From Marinifilum sp. (lineage in GTDB: Bacteria > Bacteroidota > Bacteroidia > Bacteroidales > CG2-30-32-10): a stretch of DNA of 56,747 nt. Positions 29,627-39,416 of the stretch are shown here, piece after piece. The stretch covers positions 353 through 57,099 of the forward strand of contig DYDE01000010.1 in NCBI GenBank assembly GCA_020718065.1, given 5' to 3'. The notes under the pieces were generated by a model that did no database searches, had not been told where the DNA came from, and was given only the letters and a program-made list of their open reading frames with translations. The stretch's first letter is position 1, and each line of letters begins with the position of its first letter. The translations under genes and the position numbers were made by a program.

Positions 29627-31117
29627 ATGAGTAATAATATACAGCTTTTAGTGGCAAAGTCAACCAATGACATATTCATTAACTCTTGTATGGCAAATCG
29701 TCACGGATTGATTGCTGGAGCAACAGGAACAGGCAAAACTGTTTCTTTGCAGGTTTTGGCAGAATCTTTTAGTGCAAATGGCGTTCCTGTGTTTATGACT
29801 GATATCAAAGGCGATTTATCTGGCATAGCCAAATCGGCAATGATGACACCCAAACTTCAGGAAAGATTAAATAAACTAGGTATAACTTCTCATTCTCTTA
29901 CTGCTTTTCCTGCTTGTTTTTGGGATTTATTCGGAGAACAAGGTCATCCAATCAAAACTACAATTTCCGAAATGGGACCTCTGCTTTTAGGAAGGTTATT
30001 AAACTTAAACGATACACAATCCGGGGTTTTAAATATTGTATTTAAAATAGCAGATGATGCCGGCTTACTCTTGCTCGATTTGAAAGATTTACGAGCAATG
30101 TTAAACTTTGTTGGAGAAAACCGTAATGAATATACAAACGAATATGGAAATGTAACAACAGCTAGTATTGGTTCAATTCAACGTGGATTATTAACCTTGG
30201 AACAACAAGGTGGCGATAAATTCTTTGGAGAACCTGCAATGAATATTCTTGATTTTATTCGTTGCAATTCAAATGGGAAAGGAATCATTAATATACTCGC
30301 TGCTGATAAGTTAATGTTATCTCCATCGTTATATTCTACTTTCCTATTATGGATGTTATCCGAATTATATGAGCAATTACCTGAAGTCGGTGATTTAGAT
30401 AAACCAAAATTAGTATTTTTCTTTGATGAAGCTCACCTACTTTTCAATGAAGCGCCAAAAGCATTATTAGATAAAATTGAACAAGTAATCAGGTTGATTC
30501 GTTCTAAAGGGGTTGGTGTTTATTTTATTACACAAAACCCCATGGATGTCCCTGAAAACGTATTAGGTCAACTTGGAAATCGTATTCAACATGCATTAAG
30601 GGCATTCACTCCTAAAGATCAGAAAGCAGTTAAAACAGCAGCGGAAACTTTTAGACCAAACCCAAATGTTGATGTAGAAAAAGTAATAACTGAACTTGCA
30701 GTGGGTGAAGCTCTGGTTTCTTTTCTTGATATTAATGGAACACCAGCAATGGTTGATAGAGCATTTATATACCCTCCCAAAGCCCAAATAGGTCCAATAA
30801 CTCCTTTTGAACGTAAAACTATTATTCAACAATCATCATTTTTTGGAACTTATGAAAAATCTGTTGACAGAGAATCCGCTTTCGAAATGCTACAAAAACG
30901 AATAGAGGAACAAAACCAACAAAAGGAAGATATAAAAAAGCAACAAGACAAATCGAGTAGTGAGAATAATTATAAAAAAACAAGTTCTACTCCAAAAACA
31001 AAGAGTTCTGGTGAAAAATTAGCAGGTGATATTGCTAAAATTGCCGGTTCTTCAATTGGAAGATCATTGGGTAAAAACCTAGTTAGAGGTTTAATGGGCT
31101 CTTTGTTCGGACGATAA
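29627..31117 (+). CDS. DUF853 / HerA-like P-loop ATPase
   Basis: A 496-aa ATPase. Walker A is residues 31-38 (GATGTGKT) and Walker B is in [12 protein letters not shown]; the protein matches the DUF853 family (E. coli YjgR) along its whole length, including [18 protein letters not shown] and [18 protein letters not shown]. The C-terminal 80 residues are a low-complexity [17 protein letters not shown] linker ending in a hydrophobic, Gly-rich segment ([17 protein letters not shown]). The family is HerA/FtsK-related, but its biological role is not established. I see no NurA, Sir2 or other partner, so it is not called a defence gene. The MITE lies just upstream. Confidence 0.92.
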   Translation: MSNNIQLLVAKSTNDIFINSCMANRHGLIAGATGTGKTVSLQVLAESFSANGVPVFMTDIKGDLSGIAKSAMMTPKLQERLNKLGITSHSLTAFPACFWDLFGEQGHPIKTTISEMGPLLLGRLLNLNDTQSGVLNIVFKIADDAGLLLLDLKDLRAMLNFVGENRNEYTNEYGNVTTASIGSIQRGLLTLEQQGGDKFFGEPAMNILDFIRCNSNGKGIINILAADKLMLSPSLYSTFLLWMLSELYEQLPEVGDLDKPKLVFFFDEAHLLFNEAPKALLDKIEQVIRLIRSKGVGVYFITQNPMDVPENVLGQLGNRIQHALRAFTPKDQKAVKTAAETFRPNPNVDVEKVITELAVGEALVSFLDINGTPAMVDRAFIYPPKAQIGPITPFERKTIIQQSSFFGTYEKSVDRESAFEMLQKRIEEQNQQKEDIKKQQDKSSSENNYKKTSSTPKTKSSGEKLAGDIAKIAGSSIGRSLGKNLVRGLMGSLFGR

Positions 31118-31155
31118 TACAAATTTTCTGAATAATTTCTATAGTAATCCCATTT

Positions 31156-31884
31156 TCATTTTAAATGAATAAGTAGTTCGTTGAGTTTTTCTAACGGAAT
31201 TGAAAAAGAGCAATGCGATTTATATACACTCTTTTCTTTAATATACTGATCCAATTCTTTTTTAGTAGGCTTATGTCCATTTGCTAACTCAAAATATTCC
31301 TCCCAAGAATAAGAATCAGGGGAAAATTCACCAGTCATATTTCCATATACATTGAATGTTAGTGATCTTGTATTAACATAAAACCTACCTTCTCCTTTTT
31401 CTTCGAGAATATGGTCGCCTTCTACACAATTTGAGTAAATATTTATTTTCCCATTATCAAAAAGTTCCAATTCATAATAAGTCATAAAATAATTACTATG
31501 GTCAGAAAATGAATATTTACCTGTGTATTTTTGTCTGAAATCATTACTTTGCTTTATACATTCCTTGGCAGAATCCAGACTATTAAATAAAATAATAAAC
31601 TCACCATAAACCCAACCTTTTATTTTATCTTCCTGATTTATTTGATACCAATAATTTTCAATACTTTTATTCCCAAATTCAATAACTTCTGTATCCCATG
31701 ATTTATCTTCAACTTTAACCAATGTCATTTCTTTGATTATTTTACCAACAATCTTTGATTTAGAAGAAGACTCTTTACGCACATTGACGTTTTCAGCAAT
31801 AATTAACCCATATTGCTGTGCAATAACAAATGAACCAATAAAAACTAAGAATATAAATAAAAAGGCTGATTTAAAATTATTCAT
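31156..31884 (-). CDS. Secreted SH3-like domain protein
   Basis: A 242-aa protein with a signal peptide (FLFIFLVFIGSFVIA-QQ) and a bacterial SH3 domain at about 25-105 (LIIAENVNVRKESSSKSKIVG, WYQINQEDKIKGWVYGEFI). The C-terminal half (about 120-240) is of unknown fold, with SFSDHSNYFMTYYELELFDNG resembling a small beta-rich lipocalin-like domain. The predicted location is the periplasm. It converges with the ATPase gene, with 38 bp between them. Confidence 0.7.
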   Translation of the reverse strand: MNNFKSAFLFIFLVFIGSFVIAQQYGLIIAENVNVRKESSSKSKIVGKIIKEMTLVKVEDKSWDTEVIEFGNKSIENYWYQINQEDKIKGWVYGEFIILFNSLDSAKECIKQSNDFRQKYTGKYSFSDHSNYFMTYYELELFDNGKINIYSNCVEGDHILEEKGEGRFYVNTRSLTFNVYGNMTGEFSPDSYSWEEYFELANGHKPTKKELDQYIKEKSVYKSHCSFSIPLEKLNELLIHLK

Positions 31885-31930
31885 ATGAATGGTTTTTAAA
31901 AAATAACAATCAATACTTTAATTTCTTTTT

Positions 31931-31938
31931 CAAATATA
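31931..31938 (-). promoter_or_regulatory. TAnnTTTG -7 box for the SH3-like gene
   Basis: TATATTTG on the minus strand, 46 bp upstream of the ATG at 31884, matches the Bacteroidota -7 consensus. I see no convincing -33 TTTG. Confidence 0.4.
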
Positions 31939-31964
31939 ATCATTTGAAATTAAAAAGTAAAGGA

Positions 31965-32594
31965 TTATTTTTCACCAATCATCAGAAATAAAGGATAAGT
32001 TTTTTCTGTTCCATGCTCATCTTTTCTTACTATTTTATAACAAGTTTCGCTTCGAACATTTCTAAACCCTATAGTTTCAAATATCATTTTCATTTCTTTT
32101 CTTTCAAAACCTAAATGACCATTAAAACCATTACCATGAAAGCTCCCATCTTCTTTATCAAGATCAGCAATTGCAAGATAACCAAAATTATTAAGCATAT
32201 TAAAAAACTTAATGAACAATGAATTCAAATCGGCAATATGATGCATGGTCATTGCAGTATAAATAATATCATATTTTTTGACCGGAACTTCATCGTTAAC
32301 AAGGTTTGTTTTTATAACTTCCATATTCTTTATATGGTTCTTCTGTATCTTTTGATTCAGAATATTTAACATCCCTTCAGAATTATCAGCCAGAGTTAAA
32401 TGATTCAAATAAGGTTGAAGATTAATGCTGAGTAAACCTGTTCCACAACCAAATTCAAAACCATTCATTTCAGGTTTAATACTTATTAGTTTTTTTATCT
32501 TTTCGGCAATAGCATTTGCACGTTCTACATTCTTGGGATTATCATCCCAAGTAAGTGCTTTTATATCAAATTCATTTGTTTGATTTGTTTTCAT
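31965..32594 (-). CDS. Class I SAM-dependent methyltransferase
   Basis: A 209-aa methyltransferase with the Rossmann SAM loop GFEFGCGTGLLSINL (about 49-63), an acidic residue after strand 2 (LTLADNSEGML), and YDIIYTAMTMHHI as motif IV. It is of the UbiE/Methyltransf_11-25 type; the substrate cannot be inferred. Its ATG lies immediately after the stop of the upstream osmC-like gene (no gap), so the two form an operon. That pairing could suggest a thiol or peroxide detoxification link, which is speculative. Confidence 0.9.
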   Translation of the reverse strand: MKTNQTNEFDIKALTWDDNPKNVERANAIAEKIKKLISIKPEMNGFEFGCGTGLLSINLQPYLNHLTLADNSEGMLNILNQKIQKNHIKNMEVIKTNLVNDEVPVKKYDIIYTAMTMHHIADLNSLFIKFFNMLNNFGYLAIADLDKEDGSFHGNGFNGHLGFERKEMKMIFETIGFRNVRSETCYKIVRKDEHGTEKTYPLFLMIGEK

Positions 32595-32990
32595 TTAAAT
32601 TGTTTTTGTATAAACATCAAATAAAGGAGGATTTGCCAGATGTTTTTTGACTGTGCATAAATTTGCAACACTTATTATCGCTTCTTTATATTTTTCAGGA
32701 AAATCTGTTGGCACCTGAATTTCAATATTGATATCACTAACCATTTTAGTCAGATCATCATATATAACTTCCTGAACAACTTTAATATTTTCGGTTGGTA
32801 AACTTCTTTGATCGCAAAACGACTTTACATAAATTCCTGCACAAGTTGCAATAGATGCTAAAAACAAATCGAATGGTGAAGGAGCAGAAGCTTCGCCACC
32901 ATTCTTTAATGATTGATCAGTTTTCACAACATACCCATTAATATTGGCATTTACTTTTTTGTTGCCTTCAAAACTTACTTCTATTTTCAT
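32595..32990 (-). CDS. OsmC-family peroxiredoxin-like protein
   Basis: A 131-aa OsmC/Ohr-superfamily protein. The two redox Cys are in IATCAGIYVKSF (about residue 52) and VANLCTVKKH (about residue 113), and SPFDLFLASIATC is a strong family signature. It is cytoplasmic and likely reduces organic hydroperoxides or is one of the functionally undefined OsmC relatives. It is directly upstream of, and contiguous with, the methyltransferase gene. Confidence 0.93.
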   Translation of the reverse strand: MKIEVSFEGNKKVNANINGYVVKTDQSLKNGGEASAPSPFDLFLASIATCAGIYVKSFCDQRSLPTENIKVVQEVIYDDLTKMVSDINIEIQVPTDFPEKYKEAIISVANLCTVKKHLANPPLFDVYTKTI

Positions 32991-33125
32991 TTTTCTTTTT
33001 AAATTTTCATTTCTTATTCTTACTAATATTCATTTTTTTAGTGATTCCTTGCAATCTATATTAAAAATTATAGCATAGTTTATATGCAAATTTAACAATG
33101 GCTTTTTATATTACCTAATAATTGC

Positions 33126-33332
33126 TTACTCTTTCTTTCTTGTGGAAATTCCAAATGGAAAATACAGTGGGCAAAAACTTATAAAACTGGTTACAATAAA
33201 AATGCCTGCTAATATAATTAATATTATTGCCAATACGCCAGAAATTACATTTGTGAAATACAATACTGCTACAACAACTGCCATAAGTATCCTTATAACT
33301 TTGTCAATTGAACCCATATTTTTTTTTATCAT
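33126..33332 (-). CDS. DUF2892 inner-membrane protein
   Basis: A 68-aa protein with an N-terminal MGSIDKVIRILMAVV motif and two membrane helices (about 11-29 and 33-52) ending in CPLYFPFGIST, the usual pattern of the DUF2892 (YgaP-type transmembrane) family. In other proteins this module is fused to a rhodanese; here it stands alone. A TAnnTTTG box is 28 bp upstream. Confidence 0.9.
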   Translation of the reverse strand: MIKKNMGSIDKVIRILMAVVVAVLYFTNVISGVLAIILIILAGIFIVTSFISFCPLYFPFGISTRKKE

Positions 33333-33360
33333 TTTAAATTTAAATAATTGAATAATAATG

Positions 33361-33368
33361 CAAAGGTA
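33361..33368 (-). promoter_or_regulatory. TAnnTTTG -7 box for the DUF2892 gene
   Basis: TACCTTTG on the minus strand, 28 bp before the ATG. The -33 element is not clear. Confidence 0.4.
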
Positions 33369-33499
33369 TAGTACTCATGGAACATAATTGGTGACAATTG
33401 TTACACAAGATTTTTTATTTTAAATTATTATCCGTCAATACATATTAAATCAATAATGTTATTATTCGGATCAATCTTTTTAATAAAATACAAATTTGC

Positions 33500-33700
33500 T
33501 GTAACTTTTAGAAAACATAAAGCGTCTTATGCACAAAATGAATTCTTAAACCAAGTTCTTTTCAACAATATACCTTGTAACCCGGGAATATTCCGATGGC
33601 GTAAGCAGCATTAGGAATAACCGAAGGACCTGCCGTCAAATATTGGTTCGTAGCAGACGGAAAGAGGTTGTTCCTTATACAAGGGCAACCTCTTTATATT
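33500..33700 (+). ncRNA. Candidate structured RNA or gene remnant in a locally GC-rich patch
   Basis: In the 400-bp gap between the DUF2892 and GH92 genes, 33560-33665 is visibly richer in GC than its flanks. It contains the palindrome GGAATATTCC, a CCGTC/GACGG pairing around the TATTGGTTCG segment, and at 33661-33695 a strong hairpin followed by a T-rich tail on the plus strand. On the minus strand the same patch reads as an open frame of about 50 codons without an ATG (SATNQYLTAGPSVIPNAAY), so a gene remnant is an alternative. I match no known RNA family. Confidence 0.3.
33661..33697 (+). terminator. Hairpin with plus-strand T-rich tail
   Basis: AAAGAGGTTG and CAACCTCTTT form a perfect 10-bp stem with a 15-base loop containing a further CCTT/AAGG pair. 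TATATTTAATTTTT follows on the plus strand. On the minus strand the following sequence is not T-rich, so it fits GH92 termination less well. Confidence 0.5.
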
Positions 33701-33734
33701 TAATTTTTGATATTGATTTAATTATATTTATAAA

Positions 33735-36038
33735 CTAATATGCTATGTTAACAGGAATAGCATCTTTAACCTTACCCTGATTTTTATTTGGTTTATTGTC
33801 CATTGTAAATTCTAGTACTCCTCCATTATTTATATTCTGGTATAGTATATAGTTTTTGTTATATGGCTTTCCGTTTAATTTGATAGATTTGATATAGATA
33901 TTATCATTGCTTATGTTATTGCTAATAATTGTGAAATCTTTCCCATTATATTGATGAATTACAACCTTTGGTAAAATTGGTGACCCAAATGCATAAACAT
34001 TGCTTGCAGGATTTACAGGATAAAACCCCATAGCACTAAAAATATACCATGCACTCATTTGTCCACAATCTTCGTTGCCACACAAGCCATAAATACTGTT
34101 ATTGTATAAGTCCTTCAAAACTTTAGAAGAATAATATTGTGCTTTCCAAGGTTGCGAAGTCCAGTTATAAAGATAAATAATATGATGACTAGGTTCGTTC
34201 CCATGAGCATATTGACCAATAAAGCCAGATGCATTGTTGTTAACTTCACCTGAAAGATCTTTAAGCATAAAAAAAGTATCTAATTTTTGAATAAATTTCT
34301 CATCACCTCCAACAAGAGAAATTAATCCATTAACATCCTGAGGAACATACCAGAAATATTGCCATGCATTCCCTTCCGTAAAAGGAAATCCTCCATTTCC
34401 ACCATATTGCAGAGGGTTAAAAGGTTCCATCCATTTGCCTGCTTTATCTTTAGCCCTAAAAAACCCAGTTTGCTTGTCATATAGATTCTTATAATATCCA
34501 GCTCTCTGAAAAAAGAAATCATAATCAGCAGTTTTTCCAAGCTTTTTAGCCATTTGAGCCACACACCAATCGTCATAAGCCAATTCAAGTGTAAGTGAAA
34601 CCGATTGAGTTTGTATATCTTCTGGAATGTAATTATATTTATTTACAATTTCCCAAGGTGAATTTTGATGACTTATTTCAGAAGATGCCTTGCAGGCATT
34701 ATATGCGGCTTCATAATCGAATCCTTTAATATTTTTGAGCATTGCATCTGCAATAACCGGTATTGCATGGTTACCAATCATACAATAGTTTTCATCTCCC
34801 CACAAATGCCAAATAGGTAAATAACCAAAAACAGATTGTTGTTTCAACATACTATTGATAAACTCTGCATCCTTTGCAGGATTAATTAATGCATATAATG
34901 GATGTGTGGCTCTGTATGTATCCCATAAAGAAAAAGTAGAATAATATTTACCAGAAGGTGAAGTATTAACACTATAGTCTGGAGCTATGTACCTTCCATC
35001 CACATCTGCAATATTGTTTGGTTGAATATAATTGCGATATAAGCCAGTATAGAAAACTTCTTTAATTTCTTTTGGAGCTTCAATATCAATAACGCTCAAT
35101 GCCGTATTCCAAGCAAGGTTATTCTTTGCAACTATAGCATCGAAGTTCCAGTCTTTCATTTCTGATTCCAGATTTTTCTTAGCACCACCCATATCAACGG
35201 TTGATAAACCTACTTTAACTATTAAAGGTTCATCTTTATTTGTTTTAAAATTAAGAACTCCTTTTACATTGGTTCCGTTAATTAAATCAATATTCCCATA
35301 GTTCTTCTTGCCATTATATAATTCAACAGAAGTAAATGGTTTGGAAAATTTAGCAACAAAATATACTTTTCTTAAACGACTCCATCCGGTTATAATCCGA
35401 TAACCTTCTATAGTATTGTTGTCGATAACATGAAGTGAAGCTAAAATAACTTTACAAATCCAATAGAGCCTTGCTTTACTGAGGGTATGGTTTAGATCAA
35501 TAACAATATGTGCATTATCTGTGGATGGAAAAGTATATCGATGAACACCTACATGCTCTGTTGCGCTTAATTCTGCTTTTATTGAATAATCTTTCAGAAA
35601 TACACTATAGTAACCCGGGTATGCTTTTTCGTCATTGTGCGAGTATGTGGAAGAATATCCACTGTTTGGAACAGAATCGTTGCCTGGTTCTGTTTTTATT
35701 TCACCAGTTGTTGGCATAAAAAGAATATCATATAAATCACCAACACCAGTCCCATTTAAATGGGTATGACTAAATCCATAAATTTTATTTTTTTCGTAAG
35801 CATAAGCAGAAGCTGGCTCTTCTGGTTCCGAATATGTATCCGGACTGAGCTGAACCAGCCCAAAAGGCATACATGGTCCAGGAAATACACTTCCTGACAA
35901 ACTGTTCGGTTTAGCTCCTGTTCCAATAAATAAGTTGACATATTGTGTATATTTATTGTTTTGTGAATTTGCATTAAAAAATAACAAAAGTATAATTACA
36001 CAAAAAAAGGTTTTAAATATGTAAGTTTTTGCTATCAT
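33735..36038 (-). CDS. GH92 family alpha-mannosidase
   Basis: A 767-aa exported glycoside hydrolase with a signal peptide (FFCVIILLLFFNANS-QN). Family GH92 signatures are present in order: NLFIGTGAKPNSLSG, VFPGPCMPFGLVQLSPDT, GFSHTHLNGTGVGD, FSLWDTYRATHPLYAL, HLWGDENYCMIGNHAIPVIADA and GNEDCGQMSAWYIFSAMGFYPV. Members are calcium-dependent exo-alpha-mannosidases, many of them alpha-1,2, acting on N-glycan or yeast mannan; the exact linkage cannot be read from sequence. There are no SusC/SusD genes next to it, so it is not in a typical PUL. It probably works in the periplasm. Confidence 0.95.
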   Translation of the reverse strand: MIAKTYIFKTFFCVIILLLFFNANSQNNKYTQYVNLFIGTGAKPNSLSGSVFPGPCMPFGLVQLSPDTYSEPEEPASAYAYEKNKIYGFSHTHLNGTGVGDLYDILFMPTTGEIKTEPGNDSVPNSGYSSTYSHNDEKAYPGYYSVFLKDYSIKAELSATEHVGVHRYTFPSTDNAHIVIDLNHTLSKARLYWICKVILASLHVIDNNTIEGYRIITGWSRLRKVYFVAKFSKPFTSVELYNGKKNYGNIDLINGTNVKGVLNFKTNKDEPLIVKVGLSTVDMGGAKKNLESEMKDWNFDAIVAKNNLAWNTALSVIDIEAPKEIKEVFYTGLYRNYIQPNNIADVDGRYIAPDYSVNTSPSGKYYSTFSLWDTYRATHPLYALINPAKDAEFINSMLKQQSVFGYLPIWHLWGDENYCMIGNHAIPVIADAMLKNIKGFDYEAAYNACKASSEISHQNSPWEIVNKYNYIPEDIQTQSVSLTLELAYDDWCVAQMAKKLGKTADYDFFFQRAGYYKNLYDKQTGFFRAKDKAGKWMEPFNPLQYGGNGGFPFTEGNAWQYFWYVPQDVNGLISLVGGDEKFIQKLDTFFMLKDLSGEVNNNASGFIGQYAHGNEPSHHIIYLYNWTSQPWKAQYYSSKVLKDLYNNSIYGLCGNEDCGQMSAWYIFSAMGFYPVNPASNVYAFGSPILPKVVIHQYNGKDFTIISNNISNDNIYIKSIKLNGKPYNKNYILYQNINNGGVLEFTMDNKPNKNQGKVKDAIPVNIAY

Positions 36039-36096
36039 AAATAAGTATGTATTAATAAAATGAAACTAATAAAATGCAATGATTAATAATAAGTTT

Positions 36097-38517
36097 TTAG
36101 GGTTTTGCCTGATTCTTTTGTTTAATCTTTATCAGGTCTTCCGCTGAAGTTAGCTCTGTTATATCTGTTTGAATACCCAATAAACCGGTTTGTTTGAGGT
36201 AATCAATATAGAAAGGTATCTTAAGAGTCTGTAATACACGTGTTTCTCCACTTATATCTTCTGTTTGAACGTATTTAAAAGGTTTTCCTGATTTTATTAT
36301 TTCCTGTTCTTCGTCCCAATAGATCTTTGCTTGTTTTTTATCGAAGAAGTCAAAATCGCTTTTCCCAATCATATCTTCTGCTGACATATGATGAGCTTTA
36401 GTAACGGCAGTATTGACTATTAACATACGACCATCCATATCTTTAAGAAAAACTTTTTGGGGAAGCTGATCGAGCAAACGAATAAGGGTAAGTTTTAAAT
36501 TATCCATAGATTCGATATGCTGTTTATTTTTATTTGCTTCCTGATCCCTCAGTCTTTCCATTTCTTCCTGAGTAGTTGCAAGCTCTTCTATATTCTGCCT
36601 CATTTCTTCTTCATGGGCTTTCATTGTTTCTGTTTGTAATTGCGATTGTTCCAGCAAATGAGCGGTACGAATGTTTATTTTAACGCTCGATATAGTTGAA
36701 GCAATATTTTCACAAACTTTTTCTATAAATTCAATTTCAAATTTTTCATACTTATTGAAAGATGCTAACTCAACAACTCCATATACTTCTTCATTAATTT
36801 TGAGTGGAACAATAAGTAAAGCCTTTGGATTTGCATCTCCCAATCCGGAAGAAATTGTAATATATGAATTAGGGATATTTGTCATATATATTGTTTGGCG
36901 TTCCTGAAAACAAGTTCCTACCAAACCTTCTCCTAATTCTATTCTTTTGTTTAAATACTTTCTTCTATCGTATGCATAGCTGGCTTTAAGTTCAATGTGT
37001 TTATCTAGCTCATCGTCCTTATATATAAATATACCTCCCTGATTCGATCTGGTATAAGTTACCAAATTGAGAATAATATCATAAGTTAAGTTTTCGAGGC
37101 TATCATTGTTCTTTCGGAGAATATCGCCAAATGTTGCAAGACCTTCTGTTGCCCAATTGCGTTTTTTGTCTTCAATTTTTCGCTGCTCTTCTGCTTCTAC
37201 AGCTTTCTTTAAGCTTTCTCTCATATCCATTAAAGAATTACCCAAAACATCCTCATTACTTAATGGTTGAAAATTGGCATTAAAATTTCCTTGTTCAATT
37301 TGATTGGCAAATGCTGCTGTTGAAGTAAGTCCTTCAATCAATGTGTTGACTGCTTGAGCCATTTGTCCTATTTCATCTTTTGTTTCAATGGGTAAGTTGC
37401 CTGATGAACTGGTTTTCCCTTTGGATAAATCAATTAAGACATTTGTTGTTCTCAGTATTGGTTTGGTTATTTGTTTAAATATAAAAGCAATAGCTATTCC
37501 GAAAATAAGGAAGCCAAATAAACCAATAAAAATAGAGCTGTATAAAGATCGATTGATACTTTTTAAAATATCTTTTTTGGGAACTACCGAAACATAAACC
37601 CAGGGAGTTTTACTATTACCGAAGAACAATGGAGTGAAACAATATATGGTATCAAATTTCACGTTTAAGTCAGTATCGAAATTGGTATAATCTACACCCA
37701 GATTTAATGTTTTCATAACATCGGGTTTACCTTCCAATTCAATTGCGGGTAATCCAATTTTCTTTTTGTTTGGATCGGTAACAGATATGCCTGCATTAGA
37801 AATTAACTTTCCATAACCATTTGTATATAGTTTATTTTCGGCATTGATTTCCTGAAATCTTTGTAAAGCAATATCAATTCCTATAACTCCTACAAATTTA
37901 CCTTCCACTATAATAGGGAACATTGAACTTGTTTGGAGGATCTTATCATTTGAGCTCCCTGTATAAGAATATTCAGAAGGTTCGAATAATGCTTCAGCAA
38001 GTGTAGTTTTTGGTATAACAAAATAAGGACTTTCATTCATTCCTTCTTCATTATCTACATAACTTTCGATATTTCCACCTTCTCTGTACCATGTTCTCAC
38101 AAATCTGCCAACTTCGTTGCTCCCTTCGCGATTGATATAACTTGAATCTTTGCCATCAAATTCATTTTTTTCCCAGGTTGTCCATATAGAAAGAAAACCA
38201 GGATTGGTTTCGAGAACTACTTTCATAATTTCAGAAACTGTAGCCCTATCGGTTAAACCATCCTTTTTTAGTCTTTCGAATGTTTTTGCAAGAACCTTGT
38301 TGATGTTTATTGTATTTTCAATTTCTTTCTTTGATATAAAAGCATACTCCTTGTTCTTCGATTGAATATATGCAATGGCATTTTTATATGCTATGTTCTT
38401 TGATCTTACGATGATATATCCTATAGTTATGGTATAAATAACAAGGGTTATTGACAATACATAAACAAGAATTTTAATGCCCAGTTTCTGGTTTTTGAAA
38501 AAGCTTACAATATTCAT
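36097..38517 (-). CDS. dCache-HAMP-GAF-PAS sensor protein with no output domain
   Basis: An 806-aa membrane sensor. TM1 is at about 14-34; the periplasmic double-Cache domain (about 40-325) contains RFVRTWYREGG, reminiscent of the R-x-W-Y ligand-binding motif of amine and amino-acid-binding dCache domains. TM2 (about 332-352) and HAMP (about 353-410) follow, then a second HAMP-like helix, a GAF domain (about 470-620), a coiled coil with EELATTQEEMERLRDQEA, and a C-terminal PAS (about 685-795). It ends shortly after the PAS. There is no kinase, MA, GGDEF or phosphatase domain, so it must signal through a partner. The coiled-coil phrase is the one often found before PAS domains in Bacteroidota receptor-like sensors. 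Confidence 0.85.
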   Translation of the reverse strand: MNIVSFFKNQKLGIKILVYVLSITLVIYTITIGYIIVRSKNIAYKNAIAYIQSKNKEYAFISKKEIENTININKVLAKTFERLKKDGLTDRATVSEIMKVVLETNPGFLSIWTTWEKNEFDGKDSSYINREGSNEVGRFVRTWYREGGNIESYVDNEEGMNESPYFVIPKTTLAEALFEPSEYSYTGSSNDKILQTSSMFPIIVEGKFVGVIGIDIALQRFQEINAENKLYTNGYGKLISNAGISVTDPNKKKIGLPAIELEGKPDVMKTLNLGVDYTNFDTDLNVKFDTIYCFTPLFFGNSKTPWVYVSVVPKKDILKSINRSLYSSIFIGLFGFLIFGIAIAFIFKQITKPILRTTNVLIDLSKGKTSSSGNLPIETKDEIGQMAQAVNTLIEGLTSTAAFANQIEQGNFNANFQPLSNEDVLGNSLMDMRESLKKAVEAEEQRKIEDKKRNWATEGLATFGDILRKNNDSLENLTYDIILNLVTYTRSNQGGIFIYKDDELDKHIELKASYAYDRRKYLNKRIELGEGLVGTCFQERQTIYMTNIPNSYITISSGLGDANPKALLIVPLKINEEVYGVVELASFNKYEKFEIEFIEKVCENIASTISSVKINIRTAHLLEQSQLQTETMKAHEEEMRQNIEELATTQEEMERLRDQEANKNKQHIESMDNLKLTLIRLLDQLPQKVFLKDMDGRMLIVNTAVTKAHHMSAEDMIGKSDFDFFDKKQAKIYWDEEQEIIKSGKPFKYVQTEDISGETRVLQTLKIPFYIDYLKQTGLLGIQTDITELTSAEDLIKIKQKNQAKP

Positions 38518-38791
38518 AATGAAGGGTTTAATTTATAAACATTTTTTATTATAAATTATTAAATCAATTTAGTTCAAATTTACATTAATTTGATAATAAT
38601 AAAAAAAATTATACAAAAGATATTATTTTTATTATAAATAGTTTTTAAACATTTGTAAAACAATATATAGTTCGCATGTTGTTAATAATAAATGTTTTTG
38701 ACAACAGTTGTGATGATACATGTTGCAATATCTTGTTTGTTTATTCTGAAAGAAGTATTATTTTTACATTCAGATATTTAATGCAATTGGT
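38518..38791. other. Divergent intergenic region, sensor gene / lipoprotein gene
   Basis: About 270 bp of AT-rich DNA that should carry divergent promoters. TAAATTTG at 38575-38582 (minus strand) fits a -7 box for the sensor gene, 58 bp from its ATG. No convincing box for the plus-strand lipoprotein was found. Confidence 0.35.
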
Positions 38792-39256
38792 ATGAAAATA
38801 AAAATTCTCAGGAAATATAATAGTTTATTGGTATTTCTATTATCGTGTATGGGGTTTTTAGGTTCATGTGTAAATATTGGCGTTAAGTATGGCGGCCCAC
38901 CTGCTGAGTATGGTGTGCTAACTGCTGAATATGGCGTACCTCATGCTCGTTTTGTTTTAAAGGGAACTGTTATATCTGAAAAGAAAAATAAACACATACC
39001 CAATATAAAAATAATTCAAGGTACTGATACTGTTTACAGCGATATGAATGGTAAATTTATTGTGGAGAAAAACGCAGCTCTTTATGATAATGTTATCAAC
39101 ATCAAACTTCAGGATGATGATGGCAAAACCAATGGTGAATTTCAGACATTGAATATGGATGTTGATTTTAAAGATGTTCCTTTTAGCGGAGGTAGTGGTA
39201 GCTGGGATAAAGGAGAAGCTGTTAAAGAAATGGATATTAAGTTAAAATCGAAATAA
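38792..39256 (+). CDS. Radical-SAM-associated putative lipoprotein, paralogue 1
   Basis: A 154-aa lipoprotein. The signal ends in a lipobox (FLGSC, Cys26). Right after the lipid Cys are repeated tyrosine/glycine motifs (KYGGPPAEYGV, TAEYGVPHARF), then a CarboxypepD-regulatory-like beta domain (FVLKGTVISEKKNKHIPNI...DTVYSDMNGKFIVE). This matches the lipoprotein half of the Bacteroidota rSAM/lipoprotein system (TIGR04134-like), in which a radical SAM enzyme is usually encoded next door and is thought to modify the protein. No radical SAM gene is in this window. The modified residues, if any, are unknown. A paralogue follows 160 bp downstream. Confidence 0.7.
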   Translation: MKIKILRKYNSLLVFLLSCMGFLGSCVNIGVKYGGPPAEYGVLTAEYGVPHARFVLKGTVISEKKNKHIPNIKIIQGTDTVYSDMNGKFIVEKNAALYDNVINIKLQDDDGKTNGEFQTLNMDVDFKDVPFSGGSGSWDKGEAVKEMDIKLKSK

Positions 39257-39416
39257 GGCTTTATCTAATAGCTCAATAATGTTTATTTTTCATTGGATTT
39301 CAATTTAATGTTTAGTTTCAAGAATAAGAAACATTTACTTATATGAATGAAAGGTATTGTATATAAATTTCATTCACTTAAACCAGTTATAATCATTACA
39401 TTAAAAACAGATAAAC

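Noticed and set aside
29627-31117. HerA-like ATPase as part of a defence system
   Set aside because: It matches the solitary DUF853 family; no NurA, Sir2 or DUF4297 partner is adjacent.
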